Shown one piece after another: positions 1-9,059 of a stretch of DNA of 63,949 nucleotides (its first letter is position 1; every line of letters starts with the position of its first letter). A program made the position numbers and the translations under genes. Origin of the DNA: an uncultured Gammaproteobacteria bacterium (GTDB lineage: Bacteria; Pseudomonadota; Gammaproteobacteria; CAMYKB01); NCBI GenBank assembly GCA_947258875.1, contig CAMYKB010000009.1, positions 1 through 63,949 of the forward strand, written 5' to 3'. The notes beneath the pieces were generated by a model. The model worked only from the letters and a program-made list of their open reading frames with translations. It did no database searches and was not told the origin of the DNA.

Positions 1-12
1 ACCCATCCTACT
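1..12. repeat. Edge of a dispersed repeat (GTAGGATGGGT family)
   Basis: Read on the minus strand the first bases give GTAGGATGGGT, the opening of the repeat seen in full at 62715-62747. Only this end lies in the window, so the assignment rests on 11 shared bases. Confidence 0.35.
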
Positions 13-25
13 GTTGTTTTTCCAT

Positions 26-808
26 TTATTTCTTCGTTCCAAGCACGATATCCTCTTCCCGTAATTGCGCGAGTATCTGTAAGCCACCCTGGATGATGGT
101 TTCCGGCTCAGGGTGTTGCATTTCTTCGGCGATTTGCTGAAGGAGCTGTCGTCCGGTTTTGTCTGTTTGCTCTTCTATCAGTGACAACAATCGCGCGGTC
201 AGCGGGTTGAGTTCCTTGAAGCCGACGTCGTCATTGCTGTCGCGGTAGACCATGAGGTAAGTCGGCTGTTCGCTGGGCTCTTGTGGCTGGAACTCGGGGC
301 TGATCTGATGCACGGGATAGTCGTAGCTCAGTAACCAGGCGAGCGGTGACAACACCGGCTGGCCTTCGAGCAGGTCGCCATGCGGGTCGATGTGTTCCCA
401 ATCGGGTTCGTCCTCGGCAACCGAAAGTGCGAGTTCCACCCATTCATAATGCGCCAGTTGATAGGCGAACGGCGGGTCTTCCGGTTGGGGTTCGCGTTCG
501 CGTTCCAGGTATTTGAGGAATTCCTGCGAAATTTCCAGGAAGTAGGGTGTGTGACATTCGTGGTTCGAAAAGAAATCACGCACCATGCGATGCCAGTCTT
601 CGTCCGTGTACAGTTTGCGCAGTATCGGGAAGCCGCCTTCGATGAAGCCTTGCACGTTGTTGTAAAACAGTTCGCGATACACCGCCATGCGCCGGTCTTC
701 GACATCGTCAGGGCGTTTGTTGCTCTTGGGGTCGCGGATGTGTGCTGCGAAATTGTATTGCAGCCGTTTGAACTCAGGGGTGCGTTCGTTCATAGACAAT
801 CTATCCAT
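26..808 (-). CDS. hvfC: HvfC/BufC-family RiPP maturation partner (DUF2063)
   Basis: This belongs to the HvfC/BufC family (formerly DUF2063, once called putative DNA-binding). Members partner an MNIO-type iron oxygenase, here the gene just upstream, to modify copper-binding ribosomal peptides; binding of the precursor peptide is the accepted role. An N-terminal helical domain lies at about residues 10-110 and carries the family run [17 protein letters not shown] second domain follows at about 140-260. The start at 808 overlaps the last 8 bases of hvfB, which suggests translational coupling. A second ATG at 793 (product MNERTPEF) is equally possible, since neither has a strong ribosome-binding site. 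No HvfA/BufA precursor gene is visible nearby. Confidence 0.85.
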   Translation of the reverse strand: MDRLSMNERTPEFKRLQYNFAAHIRDPKSNKRPDDVEDRRMAVYRELFYNNVQGFIEGGFPILRKLYTDEDWHRMVRDFFSNHECHTPYFLEISQEFLKYLEREREPQPEDPPFAYQLAHYEWVELALSVAEDEPDWEHIDPHGDLLEGQPVLSPLAWLLSYDYPVHQISPEFQPQEPSEQPTYLMVYRDSNDDVGFKELNPLTARLLSLIEEQTDKTGRQLLQQIAEEMQHPEPETIIQGGLQILAQLREEDIVLGTKK

Positions 809-1658
809 GCGCGAGTTGCGAGGCGAATTTTTCCTGCCACTTGTGCTGATATTTGTGGATGAGGTCGACTTCCTGCATCAACTCAGCGAAGGGTGGGAAG
901 TTGAAGTCGCGCTCCAGTAAGGTCGGTAATACGCCAAAGTGGGCATAGGCCTTGTCGAGCAGATCCCATACCGGGTTGATGACTTCGGCGCCGTGGGTAT
1001 CGACGACCAGGTCGATATCCTCTTCAAAGTGCCCGGCGATATGACAATAGGCGATGCGTTCGCCCGGCAGTGCCTTGAGATAGGTTTCGGCGTCGTAACC
1101 GTGATTTACGGAATTCACATAGATGTTGTTGACGTCCAGCAACAGATCGCAGTCGGCTTCCTCGAGCACGGCGGTGACGAAGTCGATCTCGTCCATCTCC
1201 TTGCCGGGTGCAGCATAGTAGGAGACATTTTCGATCGCGATGCGGCGTTCCAGTATCTCCTGGGTACGTTTAATGCGGTCCGCGACGTAGTGTACTGCCT
1301 CTGCAGTGAAGGGGATGGGCATCAGGTCGTAGAGGTGGCCTTCATCGGAGCAATAGCTCAGGTGCTCGCTGAAGCACTGGATGTGGTGTTCTTCCATAAA
1401 CTGCTTGATCTTGCTAATCAGGTCTTCGTCCAGCGGAGCGGGACCACCGAGCGACAGGGAGAGGCCGTGGATCACGAAGGGATAGCGCTCGGTGAGGGCG
1501 CGGAAGCGTTTGCCCAGGCTGCCGCCCACGCCGATCCAGTTCTCAGGCGCAACTTCCATGAAATCCACCTGCTCCGGAAGGTGGGCTTCGATTTCGCTCA
1601 TGATGCCGCGGCGCAGGCCGAGGCCGGCGCCATAGACGGGAAATTCTTTGCGGGACAT
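801..1658 (-). CDS. hvfB: MNIO-type RiPP peptide maturase, HvfB/BufB family (DUF692)
   Basis: This is a multinuclear non-heme iron oxygenase of the DUF692 family, which converts cysteines of a precursor peptide to heterocycles (oxazolone/thioamide or thiooxazole) in bufferin- and methanobactin-like pathways. The 285 residues are full length for a TIM-barrel MNIO. Candidate iron ligands fall in conserved motifs: H64 (VIHGLS), H99 (SEHLSY), E143 (IENVSYY), D175/N177 (LLDVNN), H206 and H210 (CHIAGH), H222 (DTHG) and E249 (LLERDFN). It overlaps hvfC by 8 bases. A cation/proton antiporter sits 58 bases upstream and a DoxX protein further up, whereas the usual order puts a small Cys-rich precursor gene directly before it. 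The substrate is therefore unknown here. Confidence 0.9.
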   Translation of the reverse strand: MSRKEFPVYGAGLGLRRGIMSEIEAHLPEQVDFMEVAPENWIGVGGSLGKRFRALTERYPFVIHGLSLSLGGPAPLDEDLISKIKQFMEEHHIQCFSEHLSYCSDEGHLYDLMPIPFTAEAVHYVADRIKRTQEILERRIAIENVSYYAAPGKEMDEIDFVTAVLEEADCDLLLDVNNIYVNSVNHGYDAETYLKALPGERIAYCHIAGHFEEDIDLVVDTHGAEVINPVWDLLDKAYAHFGVLPTLLERDFNFPPFAELMQEVDLIHKYQHKWQEKFASQLAHG

Positions 1659-1716
1659 AGTGATGTGACCTGTGTTTCGTTACCTAGTTATACGTGTTGT
1701 ACCAGAATTCGGATGC

Positions 1717-2949
1717 CTATGCAGGTCTTGCCCTCTCAGAAAAACCGGCTAGTCCTAAATGCTTTAGTAACAAGCCCATAGTGGGTGCCTGGATGAACAG
1801 GGTGAACAATACCACGCCATAAGCTATGGATTGGACGGTATACCAGGCCTCAAGTTCCAGGGGCAGTGACAAGGCCAGGGCCACTGTGACGGCACCACGC
1901 AGGCCGCCCCACAACATTACGCTGCGATGAACGAGTGGTACCGGGGCCACGCCCGGCAAGGGCTGGATGGCGGGTAGCAGGACATAGACCGCCAAAATAC
2001 GGGCCATCAGCACGGCGGCGATGCCTATCAGCATCGCCAGCCAGCGCTCGCTGAACATGTCGAGGGTGATGGTCACGCCCAGTAATAAGAAGATGAGTGC
2101 ATTGGCGATGTAGGCGTTGAATTCCCACAACGTGCAGGGGAAGGCAGCGTCACCCCTGCGGCGATTGATCTCGCCCATCATCAAGCCGCTGCAGAGCACG
2201 GCCATTACGCCGGACACATGCAATACGTGCTCTGCTACGTAAAAACTGACGATCCCACCCGCGACTGTTGCGATGCCGCGCGGTACGGCCGACTTGAAGG
2301 CGGTCATCAACAGCATACCCAACGCACCGATCACCACACCGGCCAGGATGCCACCGGTAAAGGTGCGCAGAAATTCCAGGATTGCGCCTGACAGGGTGAT
2401 CTCGCTGGCGGGCATCAGCGTTAACGCTAACAAGAGGGAGAACAGCACGATGGCGGTGGCATCGTTAAACAGGCTTTCGCCCTCGAGCATGATATGCAGC
2501 TGATGCGGTGCACCTGCTTTTTTGAAGAGCGCAACCACCGCAACGGGATCAGTGGCCGACAGCAAGGCGCCGGTCAGCAAGGCGACCACCCAGGGGAAAC
2601 CGGTTGCTGAACCAATGCCCAGGTAAATGATGCCACCGGTAATAAAGGTGGCAATCACCATGACAGGGATCGCCAGATACAGTATGGGGATAATATTTTT
2701 CAGCACATCACGCGTGCGCAAATTGAACGCGGACTCAAACACCAGTACCGGTAACAAGACTTCGAGGATTAGTTCACTGAAATGATGCCAGCGCAGTCCG
2801 GTGTCGAAACCCAAGGCCACTACACACTCTGAGCCGATAAAACCGACAATCACCAGCGCCGCACTAAACGGCAGCCGCAGGCGAGTTGCTAGTGGCTCAA
2901 TTAACAGGGCTGCGATAAGCAGCCCGGTAAACCAAAGTAGAGTGGTCAT
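1717..2949 (-). CDS. CPA1-family Na+/H+ (cation:proton) antiporter
   Basis: This inner-membrane antiporter of the CPA1/NhaP type exchanges Na+ or K+ for protons. It has about twelve hydrophobic segments. Family motifs are FESAF at residues 71-75, SATDPVAV at 131-138 and EGESLFND at 156-163, which includes the Asn-Asp pair of the transport site. The 410 residues lack the long C-terminal cytoplasmic tail of many relatives. It lies between the DoxX protein and the MNIO gene on the same strand, so the three may be co-transcribed, although a long palindrome separates it from doxX. The transported ion cannot be read from the sequence. Confidence 0.88.
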   Translation of the reverse strand: MTTLLWFTGLLIAALLIEPLATRLRLPFSAALVIVGFIGSECVVALGFDTGLRWHHFSELILEVLLPVLVFESAFNLRTRDVLKNIIPILYLAIPVMVIATFITGGIIYLGIGSATGFPWVVALLTGALLSATDPVAVVALFKKAGAPHQLHIMLEGESLFNDATAIVLFSLLLALTLMPASEITLSGAILEFLRTFTGGILAGVVIGALGMLLMTAFKSAVPRGIATVAGGIVSFYVAEHVLHVSGVMAVLCSGLMMGEINRRRGDAAFPCTLWEFNAYIANALIFLLLGVTITLDMFSERWLAMLIGIAAVLMARILAVYVLLPAIQPLPGVAPVPLVHRSVMLWGGLRGAVTVALALSLPLELEAWYTVQSIAYGVVLFTLFIQAPTMGLLLKHLGLAGFSERARPA

Positions 2950-2984
2950 GGTTTGAGTCTGGCAGGCTGTGTAGACTTACTATT

Positions 2985-3034
2985 CGTCATACCCGCGCAC
3001 GCCTACAGGGACGTAGGCGTGCGCGGGTATGACG
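2985..3034. repeat. Perfect 22-bp palindrome, nested hairpin repeat
   Basis: Two perfect 22-base arms (2985-3006 and 3013-3034) flank a 6-base loop, AGGGAC. The outer part, CGTCATACCCGC, recurs at 58250. The inner part, GCCTAC-AGGGAC-GTAGGC, recurs at 13878. On the plus strand a run of six T follows after GA, so it could terminate plus-strand transcripts, but no plus-strand gene lies before it. The flanking genes are on the minus strand, where no T run follows. Confidence 0.8.
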
Positions 3035-3100
3035 GATTTTTTAAGCAGTAATGATGGATGTAGGACCGAATCATTATCTATAGCCTGCTACAAGACCGTG

Positions 3101-3712
3101 TTACTGATTCCTGAAAGTTTTCGCGATCCAGTGATCCAGGCTGAAGTACTTGCCGCTGCCGATAAAGAACAGTGCCAGCAGCATCACAAAATAAGTGGCT
3201 GCCCATTCGATACCATTGTTGCTGATGACGAAATTACCGCTTTCAGTGAGCCAACTGTAGTTACCATTCTCTTGCAGGATTTCTCTGCCACGGGAGAGGC
3301 GCTCTATCGCGCCCGATGCATCTTCGAACTGGAAGGGACCCAGTAGTGAAGAGGCAAAGGCAGCATCCGGACCGGCAACTGCCTGCCAGCCGTTTTGCCA
3401 ATGCACTGTGACGGCGGCAACGATCATGGTAATCATCAGGGGAAAGGATACCCAGCGTACCCCGAGGCCGAATACCAGCAATACAGCTCCGATGATTTCC
3501 GTCCCTGTTGCAAGACCTGCCAGCAGGGTAGGGAACGGCAGTCCCAGCCCCCATTCCGGATTACCAAACCAGGCCGCGGTATCGGGAAAGGAGTTAAATT
3601 TTTTCATACCCGCAATCCAGAATATCGGCGCCAGATATAAACGTATTGCGAGTGGCGCCAAAAAATCCAGCGCACGTGTCTTGTCCAGTAAATCCTGTAG
3701 CGCATTTAGCAT
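3101..3712 (-). CDS. DoxX-family membrane protein (HvfX-like)
   Basis: This is a DoxX-family integral membrane protein of 203 residues with four likely membrane segments (about 20-40, 60-85, 88-105 and 168-190). Between segments 3 and 4 it carries a soluble stretch of about 60 residues containing WLTESGNFVISNNGIEWA. That insert is how I recognise the HvfX/BufD type found in MNIO-HvfC clusters. Its role there is not settled; membrane-linked redox or copper handling has been proposed. The neighbours hvfB and hvfC support the same pathway, but an antiporter gene intervenes. Plain DoxX is certain, the HvfX subtype likely. Confidence 0.82.
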   Translation of the reverse strand: MLNALQDLLDKTRALDFLAPLAIRLYLAPIFWIAGMKKFNSFPDTAAWFGNPEWGLGLPFPTLLAGLATGTEIIGAVLLVFGLGVRWVSFPLMITMIVAAVTVHWQNGWQAVAGPDAAFASSLLGPFQFEDASGAIERLSRGREILQENGNYSWLTESGNFVISNNGIEWAATYFVMLLALFFIGSGKYFSLDHWIAKTFRNQ

Positions 3713-3727
3713 GTAGTATTCCTCTTA

Positions 3728-5254
3728 TTATTGATAAACAGCTAATTTATCCGGAGTGTGTCGGTGCTCGGGGTATAACTCATCCAGCGAAATTGAACGT
3801 CCGTTGAGGGTGACTATACGCGCATGATAACGCTGTAGTTGTCTGGGTTCCTTGACGCCGCATGAATGTGCAAGCACACAAACCTCATGTACCATATTAT
3901 TGATATAGTTTTTGACTCGTACTGATTTTTCTTCAGGATTCAGGCCGGCCTGGAGTTTTCTGTCATGTGTGGTAATACCTGTAGGGCATGTGTTCTTGTT
4001 GCATTGCAATGCCTGGATGCAACCCAGTGCAAACATAAATCCTCGAGCAGAGGTTACAAAATCCGCGCCTGCGCAGTAGGCCCAGGCAACCTCGGAAGGT
4101 GTGATCAGCTTTCCCGAGGCAATTACTTTAATACGCTCGCGTAAACCATTCTCGGTTAATTTGTCGATTACCAGTGGCAGACTTTCTTTTATTGTCAGGC
4201 CGACATTGTCCATAAGGCTCATGGGCGCGGCACCGGTGCCACCATCAGAGCTGTCAACTGTAATGAAATCCGGGGCGCATTGCGGGCCACGCCTGGCGAT
4301 GCTACTTAGCATGTCGTCGAGCCAGCCAGTAGAGCCGATTACTGATTTGAAGCCCACGGGTTTACCGGTGACCCTGCGTACGCGTTCTATCATATTCAGT
4401 AGATCATCAACGGTGTTGATGTCCGTGTGCCGGTTCGGGCTGATGGAGTCGGTGTTGATCGGAATGCCGCGGATCTGCGCGATTTCTTCAGTGACCTTGC
4501 CGCCTGGCAGGATGCCGCCTTTGCCGGGTTTGGCACCCTGGCTCAGTTTGATCTCGAACATTTTCACCTGGGGGTGGGCAGCCACCTCCCGGAGTTCTTC
4601 ATCGCTCAAGTTTCCCTGCGCATCACGCACGCCATACTTTGCCGTACCAATTTGAAATACGATATCGGCGCCACCTTCTAAATGATAGGGTGATAAGCCG
4701 CCTTCACCGGTATTGATCCAGCAACCGGCCTCGCGCGCACCATTGGATAATGCGCGTACAGCGGGTTCGGATATGGCGCCGAAACTCATACCTGAAATAT
4801 TGAACAGAGAACTCGTTGTATAGGGGTGTTCGCAATATGAGCCAATCGTCATCCTCGCTGTAGGTGTTGCATCTTCCCCCAGTGTCGGGAAGGCACAATT
4901 TACAAACAATACCGTACCGACAGGATGAAGGTCCTTGGTTGAGCCAAAGGCGATGGTGTTATCCAGGTCTTTGGCTGCGCGATACACCCAGGATCGTTCG
5001 GCACGGTTGAAAGGCAGCTCTTCCCTGTCCATCGCAAAAAAATACTGGCGGAAAAATTCGCCCAGATGTTCGAATAAATAACGGAAGTGACCCACGACGG
5101 GGTAGTTATGCAGGATCGCCTTCTTGGTCTGGGTTTTATCCATGACATACAGGACGGCAATGCCGAGTACTGCCAATCCAATGAAGCAGATAAACAGCAG
5201 CGCAAAGATTTCCAGAAAGTTAAGCAGGAAACCTGATATATGTTCGAATGACAT
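3728..5254 (-). CDS. FMN-binding glutamate-synthase-family protein
   Basis: This has the FMN/Fe-S synthase domain of glutamate synthase (GltB2-like) without the glutaminase and ammonia-channel parts. One or two membrane segments lie at residues 10-37, so it is probably anchored. Glutamate-synthase motifs are MSFGAIS at 156-162, the flavin/2-oxoglutarate loop SQGAKPGKGG at 238-247, DGGTGAAP at 337-344 and the 3Fe-4S cysteines C412, C418 and C423. At 508 residues it matches the stand-alone membrane-linked family, whose substrate is not established. It ends 15 bases before the DoxX gene on the same strand, suggesting co-transcription. Confidence 0.88.
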   Translation of the reverse strand: MSFEHISGFLLNFLEIFALLFICFIGLAVLGIAVLYVMDKTQTKKAILHNYPVVGHFRYLFEHLGEFFRQYFFAMDREELPFNRAERSWVYRAAKDLDNTIAFGSTKDLHPVGTVLFVNCAFPTLGEDATPTARMTIGSYCEHPYTTSSLFNISGMSFGAISEPAVRALSNGAREAGCWINTGEGGLSPYHLEGGADIVFQIGTAKYGVRDAQGNLSDEELREVAAHPQVKMFEIKLSQGAKPGKGGILPGGKVTEEIAQIRGIPINTDSISPNRHTDINTVDDLLNMIERVRRVTGKPVGFKSVIGSTGWLDDMLSSIARRGPQCAPDFITVDSSDGGTGAAPMSLMDNVGLTIKESLPLVIDKLTENGLRERIKVIASGKLITPSEVAWAYCAGADFVTSARGFMFALGCIQALQCNKNTCPTGITTHDRKLQAGLNPEEKSVRVKNYINNMVHEVCVLAHSCGVKEPRQLQRYHARIVTLNGRSISLDELYPEHRHTPDKLAVYQ

Positions 5255-5774
5255 CTCCGCTCCTCAGTTGTTCTTGGGCTTAGTTACGTCACCCACGAAG
5301 AAATGGATGCTTGAAGCCCTTGTTAGGTATTCAATGTTTATCGACCGAATTGCAGAAAATATGAGTGATTAGTGGATATTATTCGGACACAGGCAGCAAA
5401 ATAATGCTGTCTGGGTCTGATTTGGGCAAAAAAAAGGCTTATCTACAAGGTTTTCCACATTGGCCTGTGAAATTCCAATCCCTGATTTATGGATGTGTTG
5501 TCTCTTGTTCCCACGGTCCTCGGCAACCGCTCCATGCGTTGCCCTGCCACCTACATCCTTGTAGGCGTCTGTAGGCTGAGGTATGGGTTCCCACGCGGGA
5601 GGGTGGGAATCAGGAAAGGGGGAGAGGTTGGCTGGCCATGTCATATGGAGACATGGTTTCTATTCACTAAAACGCACGCTATATCGATGGAATCATGATG
5701 TCGCCGCGCATGACTTCGGTGGCATAACCACCCGCCTCGATGGTTTCGATGTTCTCATGGCTGCCAAAGTGGTC
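5255..5774. other. Non-coding gap with decayed sequence
   Basis: No convincing gene is seen. Short open frames have no family features. The middle (5507-5600) holds modular repeat units in minus orientation. The stretch 5694-5770 translates on the minus strand to GGYATEVMRGDIMIPSI and then a stop, which may be a relic of another gene that I cannot name. Confidence 0.5.
5522..5565 (-). repeat. Hairpin-repeat module pair
   Basis: Two hairpins lie side by side: GGCAAC/GTTGCC (5522-5527 with 5538-5543) and CCTACA-TCCT-TGTAGG (5550-5565). On the minus strand the order is micro-hairpin, then an ACGCA linker, then GGAGCGGTTGCCGAGG, the same order as at 13878-13922 and 62324-62371. Confidence 0.65.
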
Positions 5775-6181
5775 TCATAGTTGCGCATGAATTGCGGTTT
5801 GATCTGTGACATCGTAACCAGCGGCTGGGCGGGGTCTGCGGCGTCGATCTCCACAGGGATGACGCCCACTTCGAGCTGTAGCTGGATTGTTATTATTGTA
5901 TCCTTGATGCTGAGGCGGCCGGATATAACAAGGGCATGCAGGGTCGCGATGGTCGGGTGTCCTGCAGAGGTGTTTCTTCACTCGGGGTAAAATAACGCGC
6001 CCGAATATCGGCCCCCCTATGATTTCATCACAAATGATGTCTCGGAAAGACTCATCTCGCGTGCGATGGCCTGCATGGCATTTGCTGACAGATCATCTGC
6101 ATCAAGCACCACGGCGCAGGGATTGCCGCCATAAGCGGCTCGGGTGAAGGCGTCGGCCTGGATAATAGGCAGGGTTTTCAT
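5775..6181 (-). pseudogene. phzF-family isomerase relic (truncated, frameshifted)
   Basis: The first frame starts with ATG at 6181 and reads IIQADAFTRAAYGGNPCAVV and IAREMSLSETSF, the N-terminus of PhzF-family epimerases, before a stop at 6017-6019. Homology continues in other frames. A +1 shift at a run of six G gives ADIRARYFTPSEETPL, and a one-base loss then gives GHPTIATLHALVISG followed by PVEIDAADPAQPL. About 120 residues of a 260-300 residue family are recognisable and the C-terminal half is missing. The lesions plus truncation indicate a dead gene rather than one sequencing error. Confidence 0.75.
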
Positions 6182-6328
6182 GACGGCTTAGTTGTTGATC
6201 GCAGAATTCTTTTGTACAGCATATAGCATTTCGCCGATGCGCTGAAAGTGCCTGAATCGATACTTGTTGTTGTGTGTTAATTAATGAATGGTGAAAAAGA
6301 GTGTCTTGTTCATTGTGCGGCAGAGTCC

Positions 6329-6892
6329 CTATTTTAGTGGGATGCACAGCGAAAGTACCAGGGATTCCGTGCCAGGGTTTTTTTCAGAAAGACCGCCGTT
6401 TGAAATATGGAACAGTGCCACGCCAATACGATATTCGGAAGGGAAGCGGTAGGCAATCTCAATCCCCGGGCGGAATTCCAGTTCATTACCCAGTATCAAC
6501 TCTTCGCTGTCATTAAACGTGCCGACTCCAAAACTGGGAATAGCAAGCCAGTTGTCATTGATCCTATAATCATAGCGTAGATCGCTATAGATAAAGTACG
6601 CGCCATTCTCGGCCACTGCAAACCCGATAGCGGGTATTAAATTATGTTTCTTAAGCGCCTTAAAACGGTACTCCATACCGAAGCGAAAAGGATCGTCCAG
6701 GTCGTCTGCGATACCCACAGCGCCAGCGGTCAAATTCAGCATAGGTATAGACTTGTGTGGCGGTGAGTCAGCATGCGCCGGCAGGCCAAGGAACGCGACA
6801 ATCAATGCTACTTTGGTGAGCGCAGAGAAAACCCGGCAGCGAATAAGGTTTCGCTGGTCTGAGTTGTGTACCGCAGGGTTTTGGTGCCGCAT
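6329..6892 (-). CDS. pagL: PagL-like lipid A 3-O-deacylase (outer-membrane)
   Basis: This is an outer-membrane beta-barrel esterase of the PagL/acyloxyacyl hydrolase family, which removes the 3-O-linked acyl chain of lipid A. A signal peptide ends near residue 41 (LGLPAHA). The catalytic set is at the C-terminal end: H162 and S164 in FHISNG and E176 in NPGTE. The spacing of 2 and 12 equals that of H126/S128/E140 in Pseudomonas PagL. The mature part of about 146 residues fits an eight-stranded barrel ending in IPLK. The N-terminus before the hydrophobic core is long, so a later non-ATG start is possible. It stands alone between a decayed region and UPF0114. Confidence 0.82.
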   Translation of the reverse strand: MRHQNPAVHNSDQRNLIRCRVFSALTKVALIVAFLGLPAHADSPPHKSIPMLNLTAGAVGIADDLDDPFRFGMEYRFKALKKHNLIPAIGFAVAENGAYFIYSDLRYDYRINDNWLAIPSFGVGTFNDSEELILGNELEFRPGIEIAYRFPSEYRIGVALFHISNGGLSEKNPGTESLVLSLCIPLK

Positions 6893-7122
6893 ATAACAAC
6901 TCTTTCCATAGTTGCCTTGCTGTTACGGTATGTTTATCGCGAGCAGGAGGTTGTCGAATCTTTCCCTGAGCAGGCCTTGCTTTGGTGACAATAGTACACG
7001 CGCTACCTGCGATCAAGAGGGCTTCTTGAATTTTCTAGTTCCCACGTCTTTACGCGAGAGCAAGGGATAAAATATTTCGCTTCGCTAATAGTGTGGACTG
7101 GTGCACAATCCGTGAGCATTCA

Positions 7123-7656
7123 CTAGTGAGGTTTGTCGCTGCTGCCACCACTGGAGATGCGGTCCATCAGTGCAAACAGTACTCCTGATAAGACAAAGGC
7201 CATATGTATTATCACCTTCCAGAGCAGTACATCCATGTCTGCCTCGGTTGGTGTTTCGGGGATATTTACAAATGTCTTAAGCAGTTCGATAGCGGAGATG
7301 GCAACGATGGCACCAATCACTTTAAGTTTCAGCCCGCTGAAACCGACTTTACCCATCCAGTCGGGTTTGTCCACATGATCTTTTACGTCGATTTTCGAAA
7401 CGAAAATCTCATAGCCGCTGAAAATAATCATCAGAAGCAAGCTGCCGACCAGGGCCATGTCGACCAGGGTCAGAATTGCAATAACGACTTCGCCCTCCGA
7501 CAAGCTCAAGACATGGGGCGCAAGATGAAACAATTCCTGGGTAAATTTGGTCAGTAGCAAGCCGATGCTGATAATCAGGCCCACGAAAAATGGCGCTAAT
7601 AACCAGCGGCTGTTAAATATGACCGCTTCTAAAGTGCCTTCTATTTTATCTAACAT
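7123..7656 (-). CDS. UPF0114 (YqhA) family membrane protein
   Basis: The 177 residues match the UPF0114/TIGR00645 family (E. coli YqhA), whose function is unknown. Four membrane segments are visible at about 18-38, 55-83, 105-128 and 143-165. Conserved features include FNSRWLLAPFF near the N-terminus and LKVIGAIVAISAIELLKTF in segment 3. It has 169 bases before it and 230 after it without genes, so it is probably transcribed alone. Confidence 0.85.
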   Translation of the reverse strand: MLDKIEGTLEAVIFNSRWLLAPFFVGLIISIGLLLTKFTQELFHLAPHVLSLSEGEVVIAILTLVDMALVGSLLLMIIFSGYEIFVSKIDVKDHVDKPDWMGKVGFSGLKLKVIGAIVAISAIELLKTFVNIPETPTEADMDVLLWKVIIHMAFVLSGVLFALMDRISSGGSSDKPH

Positions 7657-7825
7657 CAGTTTCCTCTGATCTTTGTGGGCTTATTTTTTCCGAGTCATTA
7701 CTAGCAGCACAATGATGGCAACCCTTTCGTTGTGCAAGCCTTTGATTAAGTCTGGGTGGTTCTTTTGATTCAATGTGGAGCATTATTAGTGAATCTGGGG
7801 GTAATCACAAGATATTATCCATATA

Positions 7826-8254
7826 TCAAGTTAGTCTCAGGATGCACTCCAGGTAGCGGGCTTCATCGGGTGGCGTATTGTTTTGCTGGGCTTCCCATAA
7901 GGCTGCACCCAGGCACTCCATGATTCGGTGTTCGGCTTCATGCGCGCCGTGTGATTTTATGAGCGCCTGGTAGGCCTGAAGAATACCGTTTGGCCTGTCA
8001 GTGCTGACTTGCTCGCGAATCGCGAGGTGCATGCTCATGTGCAGAAAAGGATTCGACTGGCCAGACTCCGTCGTGTATTCACTATTAAGCATGGCTTCCT
8101 TGTTGCTAAGCAGTGCATGGTATTCGGGGTGTTCCTCGATCACCGCGGTTACCAGCAGCTCTATGGGTTCCAGCGATTTACCCTGCGCTCGCTTCAGCCA
8201 TGCGTCATAAAAATATTCCCGCATCTTGTTTCTGTCGTTTCCAAAGAACATCAA
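7826..8254 (-). CDS. DUF1841 family protein
   Basis: A cytoplasmic protein of 142 residues matching DUF1841, a proteobacterial family with no known function. The N-terminus (MFFGNDRNKMREYFYDAW) and the run ELLVTAVIEEHPEYHALL are typical, as is the helix LHMSMHLAIREQV with its spaced histidines. Two ATG codons stand together at the start and either may be used. It lies 54 bases downstream of nth on the same strand, as DUF1841 genes often do, so co-transcription with nth is likely. Confidence 0.85.
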   Translation of the reverse strand: MMFFGNDRNKMREYFYDAWLKRAQGKSLEPIELLVTAVIEEHPEYHALLSNKEAMLNSEYTTESGQSNPFLHMSMHLAIREQVSTDRPNGILQAYQALIKSHGAHEAEHRIMECLGAALWEAQQNNTPPDEARYLECILRLT

Positions 8255-8308
8255 TAAATCCGTGTGTGGTTGTCTGCTGGTGAAATCATACTGTTTGGTA
8301 TTCCAATG

Positions 8309-9001
8309 TTAGCTTTTTTTAACCCTGCGCGTGGTTTTTCTCTTTGTCGCTGCTGGTTTTTTGGTGTTTCCCATATTTTTCTGCTTGTACTCGCAGAGTT
8401 CCTTGATGAGACACTCGCTGCACTTGGGGGCGCGTGCAACGCAGGTGTAGCGGCCCAGCAGGATCAGCCAGTGATGGGCGTCATGCATAAATTCATCAGG
8501 AACAAATTTGAGTAATTTTTTTTCGACTTCCAGAACATTCTTGCCGGGGGCAATCCGCGTGCGGTTTGAGACGCGGAATATGTGTGTGTCCACTGCGATG
8601 GTCGGCTGGCCAAATGCCGTATTGAGGATGACGTTGGCAGTTTTTCGCCCCACGCCTGGTAGTGCCTCCAGCTCTTCGCGGTTATCCGGCACTTCTCCGC
8701 CGTGCAGTTCGATCAGCATGCTGCAGGTCTTGATAATGTTTTCGGCCTTGCTGTTATACAGGCCAATGGTCTTGATATATCGTTTCAGGCCGCTAATACC
8801 GAGTTTCAATATGGCTTCGGGCGTATTGGCTACGGGATACAGTTTGGCGGTCGCCTTGTTGACGCCAACATCAGTGGCCTGAGCGGAGAGAATCACCGCA
8901 ACCAGTAATTCAAAGGGTGTCTTGTATTTGAGTTCGGTAGTGGGCCTGGGATTGGCCTGCTGCAGGCGGCTGAATATTTCGTAACGCTTTTGAGGATTCA
9001 T
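8309..9001 (-). CDS. nth: Endonuclease III (DNA glycosylase/AP lyase)
   Basis: This removes oxidised pyrimidines from DNA and cleaves the abasic strand. The helix-hairpin-helix LPGVGRKTA carries catalytic K120, and D138 lies in AVDTH, the same numbers as in E. coli Nth. The 4Fe-4S cluster ligands C187, C194, C197 and C203 also match E. coli exactly. A lysine- and arginine-rich tail of about 20 residues extends past the cluster. It is the last member of the rsx neighbourhood, as in E. coli, although a DUF805 gene stands between it and rsxE here. Confidence 0.97.
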   Translation of the reverse strand: MNPQKRYEIFSRLQQANPRPTTELKYKTPFELLVAVILSAQATDVGVNKATAKLYPVANTPEAILKLGISGLKRYIKTIGLYNSKAENIIKTCSMLIELHGGEVPDNREELEALPGVGRKTANVILNTAFGQPTIAVDTHIFRVSNRTRIAPGKNVLEVEKKLLKFVPDEFMHDAHHWLILLGRYTCVARAPKCSECLIKELCEYKQKNMGNTKKPAATKRKTTRRVKKS

Positions 9002-9059
9002 CTTTCAGTAATAAATGTGGCCGGGATTCCTCCCGGCCACGTTGTGGGTCGTTGAAGGA

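Noticed and set aside
939-1781. Long plus-strand frame of 280 codons opposite hvfB
   Set aside because: It is antisense to a clear MNIO gene; the product is Val/Asp-rich without family features, as expected of a GC-rich shadow frame.
4101-4655. Plus-strand frame of 184 codons opposite the glutamate-synthase-like gene
   Set aside because: Antisense to an intact gene with all family motifs; Ser/Arg-rich shadow product.
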